17,489 nucleotides of DNA, from positions 364 to 17,852 of the forward strand of contig DQIG01000389.1 of assembly GCA_003525885.1 (NCBI GenBank), read 5' to 3'. Shown piece after piece: positions 6,228 to 13,866 of this stretch. The notes beneath the pieces were generated by a model. The model had not been told where the DNA came from. It searched no databases and saw nothing but the letters and a program-made list of their open reading frames with translations. A program made the position numbers and the translations under genes. The stretch comes from Stenotrophomonas sp. GTDB taxonomy: Bacteria; Pseudomonadota; Gammaproteobacteria; Xanthomonadales; Xanthomonadaceae. Each line of letters opens with the position of its first letter. Position 1 is the first letter of the stretch.

Positions 6228-7217
6228 ATGAGTTTCAAGGCACTGCTGACCCGCAAGACGAACGACGGCGTATCCACGGAACTGGTCGATTTCGATGACG
6301 CCAACCTGATGGACGGCGACGTGCTGGTGCAGGTGGAATACTCAACGCTGAACTACAAGGACGCATTGGCCCTCACCAATGTTCGCCCGGTCATCCGCAC
6401 CTTCCCGTTGATTCCGGGCATCGACCTGGCGGGCGTGGTGCTGGAGTCGAGCAATGCCGGTTTCCAGCCCGGTGACCGTGTCGTGTTGAATGGCTGGGAC
6501 CTGAGCATGGGCCACCACGGCGGCCTGGCACAGCGCGCCCGCGTACGCGGCGAGTGGCTCAACCGGATTCCTGGCAACCTCAGCACCCGCGATGCGATGG
6601 CCATCGGCACTGCAGGCTATACCGCCATGCTGTGCGTGCTGGCACTGGAAGATGCCGGCGTGACGCCCGACAAGGGCGATGTGCTGGTCACCGGCGCCAA
6701 CGGTGGCGTCGGCTCGATTGCGGTGGCGATCCTTTCAAAGCTGGGTTATCGCGTGGTGGCCGCCACCGGACGCCCGGAATACGCCGAATATCTGCACAGC
6801 CTGGGCGCTGCCGAGATCATCGATCGCACGCAGCTTTCCGAACCGCGCGACCGGCCGGTGAGCGCCGAGCGCTGGGCCGGCGTGGTGGATGTGGCCGGCG
6901 GCCCTACCCTCGTCAACGCGATTGCCGAGACCAAGTATCGCGGTGCCGTAGCTGCATGCGGCCTGGCGCAGAGCGATGCACTGCACGGCTCGGTGCTGCC
7001 GTTCATCCTGCGCAACGTGACCCTTGCGGGCGTGGATTCGGTGAATGCGCCGCAGGACGTGCGCCAGCGTGCATGGGATCGCCTCGCTACCGACCTGGAC
7101 CCGCAGAAGCTGGAAAGCACGGTGCAGGTGATTGGGCTTGCCGACGTGCTGGACGTCTACGACCAGATCATTCCGGGCAAGGTGCGCGGGCGGATTGTTG
7201 TGGATGTGAATGCGTGA
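6228..7217 (+). CDS. acuI: AcuI/YhdH-type acrylyl-CoA reductase (medium-chain NADPH oxidoreductase)
   Basis: 329 residues, the standard length for AcuI/YhdH. The family reduces acryloyl-CoA to propionyl-CoA with NADPH in the cytoplasm, removing a toxic electrophile. Seen here: the N-terminal GroES-like domain with STLNYKDALALT and FPLIPGIDLAGVV; no zinc-ligand cysteines, as expected for the zinc-free quinone-oxidoreductase branch; MGHHGGLAQRARV; IGTAGYTAML; then a Rossmann fold with TGANGGVGSIAV at residues 155-166 and a basic patch AATGRPEY fitting NADPH. The end, PGKVRGRIVVDVN, is typical. It is divergent from an HxlR regulator, a common arrangement for this enzyme. Related quinone oxidoreductases are the alternative, but the overall pattern favours AcuI. 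Confidence 0.93.
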   Translation: MSFKALLTRKTNDGVSTELVDFDDANLMDGDVLVQVEYSTLNYKDALALTNVRPVIRTFPLIPGIDLAGVVLESSNAGFQPGDRVVLNGWDLSMGHHGGLAQRARVRGEWLNRIPGNLSTRDAMAIGTAGYTAMLCVLALEDAGVTPDKGDVLVTGANGGVGSIAVAILSKLGYRVVAATGRPEYAEYLHSLGAAEIIDRTQLSEPRDRPVSAERWAGVVDVAGGPTLVNAIAETKYRGAVAACGLAQSDALHGSVLPFILRNVTLAGVDSVNAPQDVRQRAWDRLATDLDPQKLESTVQVIGLADVLDVYDQIIPGKVRGRIVVDVNA

Positions 7218-7233
7218 GCAGGTCGTCTGGATC

Positions 7234-7252
7234 AACTGCATTTGATGCAGTT
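7234..7252 (+). terminator. Hairpin after acuI
   Basis: AACTGCAT (7234-7241) and ATGCAGTT (7245-7252) form a perfect 8-pair stem with a TTG loop, 16 bases after the acuI stop. Only TCC follows rather than a long T-run, so it is a terminator-like structure of modest strength. Confidence 0.45.
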
Positions 7253-7363
7253 TCCATGCTGCGGCGAATGGTGAACACGCAGTGAAACGACGCGGGCGGC
7301 GGTGGCCTCAAGCCAACGCCGCTCGCATACGCTCGGGTTCCCATCGCTGCCTGGATACCCGAC

Positions 7364-7684
7364 ATGCCAATGACCGCGTTCGCACTTGCCGCTGCGCTTT
7401 CGGGCCTGCCCGACATCACCTGGGAGCGCGAGCGCGCCGAGGATGCGCACCAGCTCACGCTGTGCCAGATCCATCGTGATGCATTGAAGCAGAACGAGGG
7501 CGAGGACGATGCCTATTCGCGCGCCAAGGCGGTCTGCGATCTGCTGGCACGCGAGTACAAGGACAAGTGGGATTTCGATGCGCAGGATGCCCTGGCCGCT
7601 TCGGCGGTGGATCTGGATGCGCTGATCCGTCGCGGTGATGTGGTCGAAGTCCCGCCGACGAAGCAGCATCGCGCCTACGAGTGA
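7364..7684 (+). CDS. Hypothetical protein, 106 residues
   Basis: Begins MPMTAFALAAALSGLPDITW; a second ATG two codons in is also possible. A GGA seven bases before the first ATG is a weak ribosome-binding site. The N-terminal 14 residues are hydrophobic but lack a basic head, so export is doubtful. The rest is acidic and likely helical (ERERAEDAHQLTLCQIHRDA; SRAKAVCDLLAREYKDKW), with a short C-terminal extension VVEVPPTKQHRAYE. Two cysteines are widely spaced. I do not recognise a family. Codon use is like that of its neighbours and it is the only plausible frame between acuI and the helicase. Confidence 0.6.
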   Translation: MPMTAFALAAALSGLPDITWERERAEDAHQLTLCQIHRDALKQNEGEDDAYSRAKAVCDLLAREYKDKWDFDAQDALAASAVDLDALIRRGDVVEVPPTKQHRAYE

Positions 7685-7716
7685 TACCGCGCCCGCAGGC
7701 AAGGCCGCACGCATCG

Positions 7717-7749
7717 TCAAGGGCCCTTATCATGTGGGCTCAAGGGCCC
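7717..7749. repeat. Tandem TCAAGGGCCC repeats upstream of the helicase gene
   Basis: TCAAGGGCCC occurs at 7717-7726 and again at 7740-7749, a 23-base period of about two helical turns. The first copy is part of the palindrome AAGGGCCCTT (7719-7728), and GTCAA at its left edge is mirrored by TTGAC at 7761-7765. This is the only structured stretch in the 101-base gap before the helicase and is a candidate operator or promoter-proximal site. Confidence 0.45.
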
Positions 7750-7785
7750 AGTAAGCCCTATTGACGCTTGCAAGGCAGTATCTGG

Positions 7786-10545
7786 ATGTCTATGGAATGG
7801 TGCCCCTCGGGCTGGGGCCGACGCGTGACCCGTTCGCCCCATTGGTCGCTTCGGCTTGATGGCGAGCATGTTGAACTCAGTGTCTCCGGCCAGCAGTATC
7901 GGCTGCGCGTTGATGATGATCAGCGGGTGCAGATCCATCCAGGGATCTTCTGGTCACGGGTCGAGCTGAAGACCGGCGGGGCTGCTGGTCTGTGCGTAGA
8001 CGGGCTCCCCAACGGACAAGCGTCCCGGCTTGCGGCAGCGCTGCAGCAGGTGCGCTTTGCGCGCACCACACGGGGGCGCAAGGCCCTGTTCGACACGATC
8101 CTAGAGCAGATCCAGGTGTGGTTGAGCGCTGCGGACGCCCTCACCGACCGCGGCAGTGCCGGCCGCCGCTGGATCACCCACGAGCAGCAGCAGACGCTGC
8201 TGGCCGAGCGCTCCTCCCTGCCCCTGCAGCCGCCGGAGTTGGAGCAACTGTTCCTTGATGAGAACCTGCATGGCGACCTGCATTCGTACGGTCATCGTGC
8301 TGCGCTGGACGCCCTGCACGACTGGCAGGCGGATTGGCCGACTGTATGGGCCGAGGCCAACGCGACCATGGCAACGCGTGAGCGGGTGCTGGCCAAGGAC
8401 TTCCTCGACCGGGTCGAGAGCAAGCCCCTGACCGAGGAACAGGCCCGCGCCGTCATCTGCTTCGACAACCGGGTGCAGGTCGTGGCCGCGGCCGGCTCTG
8501 GCAAGACCTCCACGATGGTCGCCAAGGCCGCTTATGCCATCGATCGCGGCTTTGTCGAACCCGAACGGATCGTGATGCTCGCCTTCAACAAGGACGCCGC
8601 CAAGGAGCTGGAAGAGCGCGCGCAGCGATGCTTCGACCGGCTCGGCATGGGCGATACCGTGGTTGAGGCCCGGACTTTCCACGCCCTGGGCCTGTCCATC
8701 ATCGCCAAAGCCACAGGGCGCAAGCCGGATATCCCGGAGTGGGCGGTCGACGCGACGCTGGGCTTCAACAAGCTGGCCGAACTGGTGGACGACCTGAAGG
8801 ACCGCTCGACCCACTTCCGCACCCAGTGGGACATGTTCCGCCTGGTGTTCGGGCGTGATCTTCCCCCGTTCGGTGCCGACATGATGGCCGATGGCTACGA
8901 CCGCGATGGCACGCCCTACATGCGTACCCTGCAGGGTGAGCGGGTGAAGAGCCTGGAAGAGTGCGTCATCGCCGACTGGCTGTTCTACAACGGTGTGGCG
9001 TACGACTACGAGCGGCGCTACGAGTTCGATACCGCGACGGACACCCATCGCCAGTATCGTCCGGACTTCTACTACCCGGACGCCCAGCTGTATCACGAGC
9101 ACTTTGCGCTGGATGCCGATGGCCAGCCGCCGAAGCACTTCGCCAACTACAGCGAAGGAATGCATTGGAAGCGCCAGCAGCATTTGGCGCGCGGCACCGC
9201 CCTGGTCGAGACGACGTCGTTTGGCCTGCGCAGTGGACATGCCCTGCAGGACCTTGCGGAGCGGCTTGGCGCGTCTGATGTCGAGCTGGACCCGAACCCG
9301 GACCGCGAACTGCCTGATCAGGGCGCAAAGCCGATGCCGGATGCTGACCTGATCGGCTTGATGCGCACCTTCATTGCCCACGCCAAGAGCAACTGCCTGA
9401 CGCTGGACGATATGGCGGCGCGCCTGCGACAGATGCCCGAGGATCAGTTCAAGGAACGCTACCGGCGCTTCCTGGAGATCGCCGGGCCGGTTTTCCAGGC
9501 CTGGGACAATGCGCTGGCTGACGAGCGCAGCATCGATTTCGAGGACATGCTCAACATGGCGGCCGGGCTGCTGGAACGGGGCCACTATGAGTCGCCCTAC
9601 GATCTGGTGATGGCCGACGAGTTCCAGGACGCATCGCGCGCCCGTGCGCGCCTCTGCCGCGCCCTGGTCAGCCAACCAGGCCGCCATCTGTTTGCGGTGG
9701 GCGATGACTGGCAATCGATCAATCGCTTCGCTGGCGCCGACGTTTCGGTGATGACCGGATTCCGCGAATGGATGGGCCATGGCCAGGTGCTGAAACTGGA
9801 GCAGACGTTCCGCTGCCCACAGGCATTGTGTGATGTTTCCAGCCGCTTCATCAGCCGCAATCCCGCGCAGATCGTCAAGGAAGTTCACTCGGCCGCGCCG
9901 GCAGTGGGGCCAGTGCTGCAGGCGTTCCAGATGAACCGGCGCGAGGAGGTGCAGGATGGCGTTCGCCAATACCTTGCGAAGCTGCACCAGCAACTGTTGT
10001 CAGGTGCGGTGCCGCAGGGCCGCACCGGGCGCGTGACTGTATTCATTCTGGGGCGGTATCGCGCGGATCGCGGTGCAGTGCCTTCGGATTGGAAGACGGC
10101 CTTCGGCAGCACGATGGACGTCGAGTTCCTGACCACACATCGATCGAAGGGACGCGAGGCGGACTACGTGATCCTGCCGGGCATGATCAACCGCAGCTTC
10201 CCGAGCCTGCGCGCGGATGACCCGGTGCTTTCGCTGGCAATGCCGGACGGCGATACCTATCCGCTGAGCGAAGAACGGCGCCTGTTCTATGTCGCGCTGA
10301 CGCGTGCGCGACGCTCAGTGGCGATGTTCACCCTGCAGGGCAAGCACTCGCCATTCCTGGATGAGCTGGTGAAGGACGGGGCAGTGGAAGTGACCGCGAT
10401 TTCAGGCGCGGCCATCCAGGAAGAGCGCTGCCCGGTGTGCAAGGTGGGCGTGTTCGTGGACCGGAATGGGCCGCATGGGGCTTTCCGGTCGTGCTCGAGT
10501 TATCCGTTGTGCCATAACAAGCCGAAGGGTGGGCGTCGGGGATGA
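7786..10545 (+). CDS. UvrD/Rep-like superfamily 1 helicase with nuclease-like insert and zinc ribbon
   Basis: 919 residues from the ATG at 7786 (AAGG about 10 bases upstream); an in-frame TTG at 7768 lacks a ribosome site. Motifs: Walker A AGSGKTS (236-242), Walker B DEFQD (611-615), motif III GDDWQSINRF (639-648), STHRSKG-like TTHRSKGREADYV, and motif VI ERRLFYVALTRAR (830-842), so an ATP-driven 3'-5' DNA helicase or translocase is likely. Between Walker A and B lies an insert (about 385-500) with E391/E392, RPDF (D427) and YHEHF (E438), resembling a PD-(D/E)XK nuclease core, but no lysine stands at the usual E-x-K place. The C-terminus has CPVC (882, 885) and C903/C909, a topoisomerase-type zinc ribbon. 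The first 200 residues look like the N-terminal domain of HelD (helicase IV)-like proteins. Repair or recombination is the likely job. Confidence 0.9.
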   Translation: MSMEWCPSGWGRRVTRSPHWSLRLDGEHVELSVSGQQYRLRVDDDQRVQIHPGIFWSRVELKTGGAAGLCVDGLPNGQASRLAAALQQVRFARTTRGRKALFDTILEQIQVWLSAADALTDRGSAGRRWITHEQQQTLLAERSSLPLQPPELEQLFLDENLHGDLHSYGHRAALDALHDWQADWPTVWAEANATMATRERVLAKDFLDRVESKPLTEEQARAVICFDNRVQVVAAAGSGKTSTMVAKAAYAIDRGFVEPERIVMLAFNKDAAKELEERAQRCFDRLGMGDTVVEARTFHALGLSIIAKATGRKPDIPEWAVDATLGFNKLAELVDDLKDRSTHFRTQWDMFRLVFGRDLPPFGADMMADGYDRDGTPYMRTLQGERVKSLEECVIADWLFYNGVAYDYERRYEFDTATDTHRQYRPDFYYPDAQLYHEHFALDADGQPPKHFANYSEGMHWKRQQHLARGTALVETTSFGLRSGHALQDLAERLGASDVELDPNPDRELPDQGAKPMPDADLIGLMRTFIAHAKSNCLTLDDMAARLRQMPEDQFKERYRRFLEIAGPVFQAWDNALADERSIDFEDMLNMAAGLLERGHYESPYDLVMADEFQDASRARARLCRALVSQPGRHLFAVGDDWQSINRFAGADVSVMTGFREWMGHGQVLKLEQTFRCPQALCDVSSRFISRNPAQIVKEVHSAAPAVGPVLQAFQMNRREEVQDGVRQYLAKLHQQLLSGAVPQGRTGRVTVFILGRYRADRGAVPSDWKTAFGSTMDVEFLTTHRSKGREADYVILPGMINRSFPSLRADDPVLSLAMPDGDTYPLSEERRLFYVALTRARRSVAMFTLQGKHSPFLDELVKDGAVEVTAISGAAIQEERCPVCKVGVFVDRNGPHGAFRSCSSYPLCHNKPKGGRRG

Positions 10546-10780
10546 ATGCATCCGAGGGCTTGGGCATCCCCAACACGCACGCCGCCCCAACTAGAATAAG
10601 TTCGCGCGCCTTCCCTGGACAGATGGAGCGGGACTCCGTTACATGAGTGATTCCACATAGCACAACGAAAGCGAAAATACAGTGCACGATCCCAGGCTTC
10701 TGCATCATCGCGCCTGAAATTAAAGTTAGTGATGCGCACCTGCCGATGGGCAATAATTAGACGATCAGAAGGGAGCGTGT

Positions 10781-11812
10781 ATGGAAACGCCAAGCACTTG
10801 GTCTGTCCTGACTTCGTATGCATCGATGATCGTTGTTCTTTTTGACCTAATTAAGTCCGCCCTTAGCTCACTTGCGTGGCCTCTAACAGTTATGTTTGGG
10901 CTGGCATTGTTCCGCAGCGACATTGTGACACTCCTCACCAAGATCGCAGCGATTAAGGCAGCGGGCTTTGAAGCACAATTTAGCCAAGGAGTTCATCAAC
11001 TGGATCCATTGCCTGCAGCCGCCGAGGCGACCGCAGAGGCGGTTGCGGAAGTAGTAGCACAGGCGGAAGCGGGTACATGTGAACAAGAGCCAGAAGAATT
11101 CGCTGCAGCTGATAATGATATTGACGCGAAGCAAATTGCGGAATCGGAGGCCCCGGATGGTGCTCACGAAGGCGCCCCCCCTGTGGCCGCACAATCTGAT
11201 GCAGCAGCCCGATCTCCAGATCGAACTCAAGAAGACTCGCAAGCCCGGCGCAACGAAAACAAAAAAGGGTATTACAACCCCGAGATGGTGAACTTTTGGA
11301 AGATGGCTGCTAGCAAAGGTCGCAAAGTTGACGCATCGTCGATCCCCGCCACTGACCTATGGGCGACTCTTAACGACCTTCTGAGAGCGCATTCGATTGA
11401 CAGCACCGCGGCAAAAGACCTTGAGGAGGCGCGTGCTATTGCCCCCAACTCACCGAGTGGCGGAGTACTGCTCGCATGGAGGGCGATCGAGGGCATCACA
11501 CAAAGACTTCAGCAATTGCAGAGCATTCCAGCCATAGCATTGAGCGCCCCAGTGAAACGATGGATCAATCCGACCACAGTCATTCGCGACCTGATGCGGA
11601 GCGATGAACTGGACAGGGAAACTTTCGAGAGGTTCATGGATCTCCAGAAGCTTAGAAATTCAGTTGCGCACGCAAGCAAGTTCAGCCCTGACCCTTCCGA
11701 CGTTATGGAGTACATCAATCGGGCGGAGGAGCTCGCGATCACACTTACTTCAATCCTAAATCGACTGAATACCCCCCAGTCGCAAGAGCGAGCAGGCCCA
11801 ATTACCCCCTAA
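10781..11812 (+). CDS. Membrane-anchored protein with HEPN-like (DUF4145-type) C-terminal domain
   Basis: 343 residues; AGGGAG six bases before the ATG. The N-terminus has one or two hydrophobic helices (SMIVVLFDLIKSALSSL; WPLTVMFGLALF, residues of about 14-45), followed by IVTLLTKIAAIKAAGFEAQF, then an Ala/Glu/Asp-rich, low-complexity linker (about 75-165). The C-terminal half is helical with VLLAWRAIEGITQRLQQL and LQKLRNSVAH. The latter gives R292-x4-H297 (RNSVAH), the HEPN signature seen in RNA-cutting toxins and in DUF4145 proteins. A cytoplasmic HEPN domain tethered to the membrane fits an abortive-infection or stress effector, but many DUF4145 proteins have no known activity. Base composition is clearly more AT-rich than the helicase before it, suggesting acquisition. 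No partner gene is adjacent on the same strand. Confidence 0.82.
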   Translation: METPSTWSVLTSYASMIVVLFDLIKSALSSLAWPLTVMFGLALFRSDIVTLLTKIAAIKAAGFEAQFSQGVHQLDPLPAAAEATAEAVAEVVAQAEAGTCEQEPEEFAAADNDIDAKQIAESEAPDGAHEGAPPVAAQSDAAARSPDRTQEDSQARRNENKKGYYNPEMVNFWKMAASKGRKVDASSIPATDLWATLNDLLRAHSIDSTAAKDLEEARAIAPNSPSGGVLLAWRAIEGITQRLQQLQSIPAIALSAPVKRWINPTTVIRDLMRSDELDRETFERFMDLQKLRNSVAHASKFSPDPSDVMEYINRAEELAITLTSILNRLNTPQSQERAGPITP

Positions 11813-11867
11813 ATTTTTGACAGCCAAGTCCTGCCAAAGTCATGTACCGCCGCGGGGACACCGAGAT

Positions 11868-12210
11868 TGGAAACAGAAGTTCTTTTTCGAAGAACAAATT
11901 ATCGACTTAGTGCGTGAGGCAGAGGCCCGCGTAACGGTGAAGGACCTAGGCCGTTGGCACGGGTCCAGTGGGGCACTCTACCAGCTATGGCACATCAAAT
12001 CTGGCTGCACGAGCGTACCCAAAGCCAAGGGACTCAATGAGTTGAAGGCAAAGAATACGCGACGGAAATAGCTTCTATCCGAGCAGTTGCTGAGAATGAC
12101 GTGCCCAATGGCTCCCTGCACAAATCTGGTAACCGCACCGGCTCATAGGACGCTGACGTGGCATTTAATCAAGCATTGACTTGCTACTGAGCGGCAGGCA
12201 CTGATCGAGA
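11868..12210 (+). pseudogene. IS3-family OrfA remnant
   Basis: The frame reads WKQKFFFEEQIIDLVREAEA, then VTVKDLGRWHGSSGALYQLW, then AKGLNELKAKNTRRK, a clear decayed match to the OrfA helix-turn-helix of IS3-family elements (typical wording: RFTEEQIIGxLREAEAG ... VKDLCRKHGISDATYYxW ... AKRLKELEAENxRLK). A stop follows at 12069-12071. The same frame continues with LLSEQLLRMTC and LVTAPAHRTLTWHLIKH, matching the LLAEQxL and LVTxPARRxxVxxL parts of such elements, then a second stop before LATERQAL (the SERRAC region). Two in-frame stops and many substitutions mark it as non-functional. Confidence 0.75.
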
Positions 12211-12211
12211 T

Positions 12212-12450
12212 ATGAATGAACATCCGCGTACTTTGCCAAGTCTCACGCCCTGGCCAGCACAGCAGCACATGTACGTCGGTGCCGAAATGATTTGCCTGAA
12301 GCTGCAACAGGAACAGTGGCTGGTGAATTACAAGCGGTTGGAGCGGCTGAATCAGGGCACCGGATTACAGTTGCGTCGGCGCAAGCAGAAAAAAATGCTG
12401 TTGGGCGAGCACCAACTGCTGCCTCAGCCGAATGCGGCCAACATGCGAAA
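12212..12450 (+). pseudogene. IS3-family OrfB (integrase) remnant
   Basis: In a different frame from the OrfA remnant. It reads EQWLVNYKRLERLNQGTGLQ, then LRRRKQKKMLLGEHQLLPQP, then NAANMR. This matches the OrfB segment upstream of the catalytic core (typical wording: GWxVNHKRxYRLYxExGLQLRRRxRK ... PNxxNQRWSMDF). The alignment stops before WSMDF, so the DDE domain is absent. The open frame that begins at an ATG here is a by-product of decay and is not expected to make a protein. Confidence 0.7.
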
Positions 12451-12530
12451 CTACCACCCCACAGTCGTCATATTCGCCGCCCATCAATTAAGATCTTATT
12501 AAAATCAGCGTAATGTTGTGCACGCGGACG

Positions 12531-13262
12531 TCACTTGCGACGCTCAGGAGGACGTGGCGGCGGCTCATATCCACGGGTAGGCTTCTTGTCGTTTGCATGA
12601 TGCGGCCCGGAAGGCGGGGGAGATTTAGGTGGCGGATTGGACGGGCGCTGCTTATCGGACATGACCGTTTCTACCCTCTGTTTAGGTCCATTGAAATCAA
12701 GATACAGGTTAACCGCCGGCAGAGCCTCAGGCAGCGCCTTTGGCGCAGCAGCCTTCGACCGTTGACCGATGTTACAGCTCACAAATACCGTCATTGCCAA
12801 CACACCCAGAACGAAAAATAAAGCTCCAGCTGCGTTCAACACCCGTAACGTGGTGACAAATTTGTTGCCTGGAGGACCACACTCCTCGCCACGGACCTCC
12901 GCATCACATTGAAGGATGGTTTCTCTCAATGCCCACCTACTGACGTAGAAGGACACAAGCATTGAAGTGACGCTAATCGCCCACTGAACCCAAGCAGCCA
13001 CAAGCCATCCAACTTGCAGAATAGGGCCCTCGCCAAGAATGTCCTTAACAAATGCAAAGGAAACGGCAAGCGCACCACCCGAGAGCGTTAGCACAGTCTT
13101 GTCGTAATCTTCTTGAGCTTTCTGTTCTGCGCTAACAAGCAGCCGACGATACTCTGAGAGTTGCTCCCCTTGATCAGACTGAGCTGCACTACAGACCGTC
13201 ACAGCCTCCGAGGCGTCGGTGTTAGGCTCCAGAGGATTATTGCCACTCGCACTGCCCTGCAT
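12531..13262 (-). CDS. Multi-TM membrane protein with proline-rich tail, function unknown
   Basis: 243 residues; the ATG at 13262 follows a purine-rich GGGGGA stretch. A polar N-terminus of about 35 residues leads into a helix with EYRRLLVSAEQKAQEDYDKT, then a hydrophobic segment TVLTLSGGALAVSFAFVKDI, a second long one (VGWLVAAWVQWAISVTSMLV...), a soluble stretch with ECGPPGNKF, and a third (LNAAGALFFVLGVLAMTVFV). The C-terminus is polar and very proline-rich (PPPKSPPPSGPHH ... PPPRPPERRK). The helix plus TM pairs recall small membrane proteins of defence islands, but it does not fit SLATT or another family I can name. It is AT-rich, alone on its strand, and lies between the IS remnant and tRNA-Ser. 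Confidence 0.7.
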   Translation of the reverse strand: MQGSASGNNPLEPNTDASEAVTVCSAAQSDQGEQLSEYRRLLVSAEQKAQEDYDKTVLTLSGGALAVSFAFVKDILGEGPILQVGWLVAAWVQWAISVTSMLVSFYVSRWALRETILQCDAEVRGEECGPPGNKFVTTLRVLNAAGALFFVLGVLAMTVFVSCNIGQRSKAAAPKALPEALPAVNLYLDFNGPKQRVETVMSDKQRPSNPPPKSPPPSGPHHANDKKPTRGYEPPPRPPERRK

Positions 13263-13624
13263 CGCCCATCCCCCTTTGGGAAGAGAATAGCGAAGTTGAA
13301 GGCTACATGCAGCATCGCTTGGGGACAGGCGAACTAATCGGAGTCGGTCTGCCCGAGAGCATCAAGATGGCACTACAGCCCGACTTGACCCGCCGCCAGC
13401 GTTTTATACGCCGCCAGGGAGCCCCGGGGGCCTAGAATCCTCACAGTTATACAATTCCACAATTCCGCGAAGCCTCGCACGATCCAGCCAATAGCGCACA
13501 CCATTAGCCGCCATTAGAAGAACAGACCAATCGCGAGCACCGCGGCTGGTGCCATCCTGTCTTCCCGCAACTCCGCACGGCAGCGACAACTAAGTTCAGC
13601 CATCTAAGCAGGATCATTAACGCA
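13263..13624. other. Gene-free stretch between the membrane-protein gene and tRNA-Ser
   Basis: No convincing gene is seen on either strand. Its first part should hold the promoter of the minus-strand membrane-protein gene. Two short direct repeats occur, CGCCGCCAG at 13391-13399 and 13409-13417, and CCATTAG twice near 13500-13520. No integrase fragment is recognisable and the tRNA 3' end is not repeated here. It is probably decayed island DNA. Confidence 0.5.
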
Positions 13625-13646
13625 GAACGCCCCTTCCGGGGCGTTC
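13625..13646 (-). terminator. Terminator of the tRNA-Ser gene
   Basis: GAACGCCCC (13625-13633) and GGGGCGTTC (13638-13646) form a perfect 9-pair stem with a four-base loop, starting 6 bases beyond the tRNA 3' end on the minus strand. The following bases on that strand (TGCGTTAATG) are only moderately T-rich. Confidence 0.7.
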
Positions 13647-13652
13647 GCGTTC

Positions 13653-13742
13653 TGGCGGAGAGAGTGGGATTCGAACCCACGGAAGGTTTAACCCTTCGCC
13701 GGTTTTCAAGACCGGTGCCTTAAACCGCTCGGCCATCTCTCC
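13653..13742 (-). tRNA. tRNA-Ser, anticodon UGA
   Basis: 90 bases on the minus strand, starting GGAGAGATGGCCGAGCGG and ending GTTCGAATCCCACTCTCTCC plus an encoded GCCA end. The acceptor stem pairs GGAGAGA with TCTCTCC. The anticodon loop is CTTGAAA with anticodon TGA, reading UCA-type serine codons. A long variable arm, as in all serine tRNAs, explains the length. The 3' end faces the AT-rich region, which fits tRNA genes as integration sites for islands. Confidence 0.97.
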
Positions 13743-13866
13743 AATCGGGTCCCGGTCGCCCGGGCAGCGGCGTATTCTCGCACGTGAAGGGCATTTGCCC
13801 AAGACCACCTTGCCCCTGCCCTGCGCATCCGGCACGGTGGGGGTCTTCACCGCACTCGGAGCCGCC

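Larger units (their letters stand above)
11868..12450 (+). mobile_element. Decayed IS3-family insertion sequence
   Basis: Remnants of both transposase frames are present with stops, a frame change and a missing middle: OrfA at 11868-12210 and OrfB at about 12212-12450. The region lacks the DDE catalytic core and I found no convincing terminal inverted repeats, so the element is dead and truncated at both ends or eroded past recognition. Confidence 0.72.

Noticed and set aside
8101..9993. A 630-residue open frame antisense to the helicase gene
   Set aside because: It is a shadow of GC-rich codons: the sense frame has all helicase motifs, while the antisense translation is low in recognisable structure and rich in H, Q, G and R.
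10328..10753. Minus-strand frame whose start (MQKPGIVHCIFAFVVLCG) looks like a signal peptide
   Set aside because: It overlaps the 3' end of the helicase gene, the tail is a proline/serine-rich shadow translation, and no ribosome-binding site or family match is visible.
12212..12502. Open frame of 96 residues as a possible small gene
   Set aside because: Its central part matches IS3 OrfB, it lacks the catalytic domain, and it continues a decayed OrfA in another frame, so it is an element remnant.
12531..13262. SLATT-type pore protein of nucleotide-signalling defence
   Set aside because: It has three hydrophobic segments and a long proline-rich tail, and no SMODS or cyclic-nucleotide sensor gene is nearby.
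13653..13680. tRNA 3' end as an attachment site with a second copy in the window
   Set aside because: I searched by eye for a repeat of the tRNA 3' sequence near 10546-10780 and 13263-13624 and found none, so no att pair can be claimed.
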